A DNA stretch of 5,782 nucleotides, taken from assembly GCA_902805485.1 (NCBI GenBank), contig CADCTM010000008.1:1-5782 (forward strand), in the 5' to 3' direction. Numbering within the stretch: position 1 is the first letter of the stretch; each line of letters starts with the position of its first letter. This document shows positions 1 through 5,782 of the stretch, in pieces. The notes beneath the pieces were generated by a model. It saw only the letters and a program-made list of their open reading frames with translations. It had not been told where the DNA came from and did no database searches. The stretch is from an uncultured Coleofasciculus sp. (GTDB lineage: Bacteria > Cyanobacteriota > Cyanobacteriia > Cyanobacteriales > Coleofasciculaceae). The translations under genes were made by a program, and so were the position numbers.

Positions 1-4247
<4,247 letters not shown>

Positions 4248-4259
4248 GAAAACAAGCCA

Positions 4260-5657
4260 ATGAAAACAGAAAACATCGAAGATATCTACGAACTCTCACC
4301 AGTACAGCAGGGCATCCTCTTCCACAGTTTGTACGCTCCTGAATTGAAGCTCTATTTCATCCAGGTTAGTTTTACTGTACGGGGTAATTTCAATCTTGCC
4401 GCATTTGATCGCGCTTGGCAGCAAGTCGCGCAGCGGCACACCGTCTTGCGTACTAGCTTTTATTGGGAGGAGATTGACAAACCATTACAAGTTGTGCATC
4501 GCAATGTCAAAGTGCCGATAGAGCAGCATGATTGGCGGGGAGTCGATCCCGTTGAACGGGACAAGCGATTAGAGTCTTTTGTGAAAAGCGATCGCGATCG
4601 GGGCTTTGATTTTTCCCAAGCACCCCTGATGCGCCTGACGCTGTTCCGCTTGACTGACGACTCTTACCAAATTATCTGGAGCAAACATCATCTAATTCTA
4701 GATGGGTGGTCAACAGCGTTGGTGTTCCAAGACGTTGTTCAACTTTACCAAGGGTTTGCCCGGAGTAAAGATGCCTCCTTAGCACCCTGCCGCCCCTTCA
4801 AAGACTACATCACCTGGTTACGAAAGCAGGACTTATCCAAAGCAGAAGTCTTCTGGCGGCAAGCGCTCAACGGAGTTCAATCACCCATGCCTCTTACCAA
4901 CCTAGAGACTGAAAACTTGCCCAGTCAAGAAGAACGATACGATGAGCAACAAATTAAACTATCGGAAGTAACGACAGCAGCACTACAGTCCTTAGCACGA
5001 CAGCATCAGCTCACGCTGAATACGCTATTTCAAGGAGTCTGGGCTATCCTCCTCAGTCGTTACAGTGGTCAAAATCAAGTGGTTTATGGCTGTGGTGTTT
5101 CTGGTCGTCCAGTAGATTTAGGGAGAGTAGAGTCGATGGTGGGGGTGTTTATCAACACTCTGCCAGTTTGTGTCAAGTTGGAACCTGAGCAGTTTCTACT
5201 CGATTGGCTAAAGCAGCTTCAGGCTCAACAAATTGAGATGCGCCAGTACGAGTACACCCCGCTTGTAGAGATTCAAGGCTGGAGTGAAGTGCCACGAAGC
5301 TTGCCCTTATTCGAGAGCATTGTGGTGTTTGAGAACTACCCAGTGGAGGGGTTTGTACAAAACCCAGATGAAGGTCTAGAGATTTTGAATTTTACTGGCT
5401 TTTATAAGACCAATTATCCCCTCAATATTATTGGGTATCCTGAGTCCGAGTTGGTGATTGGAATTAGTTACGATTGCCAACGCTTTGATACCCATACAAT
5501 TACTGGAATACTACAGCATTTTGAGATAGTACTCCAAGGTATATTAGCTAATCCGAATGTTCGCCTCAAAGATTTGTCATTATTGACGCCATTTGAGCAG
5601 CACATTGCCTTGATGTTGGAAAAAGAAGTAACGTTTGATTTTGCTGGTTTCTTTTAA
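4260..5657 (+). CDS. Stand-alone NRPS condensation domain protein
   Basis: A 465-residue protein made of a single C domain, which forms a peptide or amide bond between a carrier-bound donor and an acceptor amine. Motifs: LSPVQQGILFH (residues 12-22), RHTVLRTSF (59-67), catalytic HHLILDG (His143, His144, Asp148, Gly149), VGVFINTLPV (from 294) and a late YPLNI region. The start is sound: MKTENIEDIYELSP begins as C domains after an E domain usually do. The motif style and the E domain just upstream suggest the type that takes a D-configured donor. The domain is full length, but where an A domain would follow it ends LSLLTPFEQHIALMLEKEVTFDFAGFF and stops. No A or PCP sequence follows in any frame before 5772. 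It lies 12 bases after the upstream synthetase, in the same frame. Its acceptor must come from another protein or be a free amine; which one is unknown. Confidence 0.95.
   Translation: MKTENIEDIYELSPVQQGILFHSLYAPELKLYFIQVSFTVRGNFNLAAFDRAWQQVAQRHTVLRTSFYWEEIDKPLQVVHRNVKVPIEQHDWRGVDPVERDKRLESFVKSDRDRGFDFSQAPLMRLTLFRLTDDSYQIIWSKHHLILDGWSTALVFQDVVQLYQGFARSKDASLAPCRPFKDYITWLRKQDLSKAEVFWRQALNGVQSPMPLTNLETENLPSQEERYDEQQIKLSEVTTAALQSLARQHQLTLNTLFQGVWAILLSRYSGQNQVVYGCGVSGRPVDLGRVESMVGVFINTLPVCVKLEPEQFLLDWLKQLQAQQIEMRQYEYTPLVEIQGWSEVPRSLPLFESIVVFENYPVEGFVQNPDEGLEILNFTGFYKTNYPLNIIGYPESELVIGISYDCQRFDTHTITGILQHFEIVLQGILANPNVRLKDLSLLTPFEQHIALMLEKEVTFDFAGFF
4588..4601. repeat. HIP1 octamer with overlapping near-copy
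   Basis: GCGATCGC (4588-4595) overlaps a second GCGATCG that ends in G instead of C (4594-4601). It lies in the stand-alone C domain gene and is read as S-D-R-D-R. Confidence 0.9.
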
Positions 5658-5722
5658 GTTTTTGGGGTTAATTAGGGATTGGGTTGTATAAAAATTTTGC
5701 ACAATTCTTTTTTCAATGCAAA

Positions 5723-5768
5723 GGAACACTAAGAGGTTCATAGTGGAACGTAGAGGTTAAGAGAGGTT
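5723..5768 (+). repeat. Repeated AGAGGTT / GGAAC motif in the leader
   Basis: AGAGGTT occurs at 5732-5738, 5752-5758 and 5762-5768, so the start-to-start distances are 20 and 10 bases. GGAAC precedes the first two copies (5723-5727 and 5745-5749), making an imperfect duplicated unit GGAAC-(N)-AGAGGTT. The third copy contains the likely ribosome site of the next gene. GTTC (5736-5739) and GAAC (5746-5749) could also pair as a small hairpin. Role unknown. Confidence 0.6.
5762..5766 (+). promoter_or_regulatory. Ribosome-binding site of the third gene
   Basis: AGAGG lies 5 bases before the ATG at 5772, separated by five T's. The spacing is good and the match moderate, which supports 5772 as a real start. 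Confidence 0.6.
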
Positions 5769-5771
5769 TTT

Positions 5772-5782
5772 ATGAGTTTTAC
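5772..5782 (+). CDS. Start of a third gene, truncated by the window edge
   Basis: Only ATG AGT TTT AC is visible, giving M-S-F-T (ACN is always Thr). Support is the ribosome site 5 bases upstream and the position directly after two co-directional NRPS genes. The product cannot be identified. Context makes a protein of the same cluster likely, such as a further synthetase, a tailoring enzyme or a transporter. Confidence 0.55.

Larger units (their letters stand above)
5658..5771 (+). other. Intergenic leader before the third gene
   Basis: This 114-base AT-rich spacer has no ORF. The frame continuing from the C domain gene meets further stops (TAG, TAA, TAG). I see no GC-rich hairpin followed by a T-run, so transcription may continue into the next gene. 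A weak inverted repeat, TTTGCA (5696-5701) and TGCAAA (5717-5722), encloses a T-rich loop. No convincing -35/-10 pair was found; TATAAAA at 5688-5694 is the only TATA-like string. Confidence 0.6.

Noticed and set aside
5695..5723. Rho-independent terminator
   Set aside because: The TTTGCA/TGCAAA stem is short and AT-rich. The T-run is in the loop rather than after the stem.
5697..5725. Promoter with TTGCAC as -35 box
   Set aside because: At 17 bases downstream the sequence is AAAGGA, which is not a -10 box.
5658..5771. Degraded A-domain remnant after the stand-alone C domain
   Set aside because: No A1 or linker-like sequence can be read in any of the three forward frames. The stretch is AT-rich with several stops.

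Overview
The window comes from a secondary-metabolite cluster of a cyanobacterium, probably a filamentous or otherwise large-genome species. Three things support this. There are six copies of the HIP1 octamer GCGATCGC in 5.8 kb. There is a heptanucleotide tandem repeat and a C-run/G-run palindrome of kinds common in cyanobacterial genomes. The protein sequences also look like cyanobacterial nonribosomal peptide synthetases (NRPS).

Layout, all on the + strand: (1) Bases 1-4247 are the 3' part of an NRPS gene that enters from the left edge. It encodes the C-terminal half of a condensation (C) domain, a complete adenylation (A) domain, a carrier (PCP) domain and a complete epimerization (E) domain. 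(2) After a 12-base gap in the same reading frame, 4260-5657 encodes a stand-alone C domain of 465 aa with no A or PCP domain attached. (3) Bases 5658-5771 are a non-coding leader with a repeated AGAGGTT motif. (4) A third gene begins at 5772 (M-S-F-T...) and runs off the right edge.

How they work together: the A domain's specificity residues, read by eye, give D-L-T-K-I-G-H-V-G-K. This is closest to the known aspartate code, with asparagine as the alternative. The PCP carries the residue, and the E domain, whose catalytic motifs are intact, should turn it into the D form. The separate C domain resembles those that take a D-configured donor after an E domain, so it probably receives the D-Asp-ended chain in trans. 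It would join that chain to an acceptor supplied by a protein outside the window, perhaps the one starting at 5772.

The most unusual content lies inside the large gene. Two unrelated repeats sit in it without breaking the frame: four copies of AGGAGTC in the A domain's C-terminal subdomain, and a palindromic, G-quadruplex-capable insert of about 85 bases in the E domain. The isolated C domain, separated from the upstream gene by one in-frame stop, is the other point of interest. I saw no RNA gene, CRISPR array, transposase or convincing terminator. The reverse strand holds only shadow ORFs.
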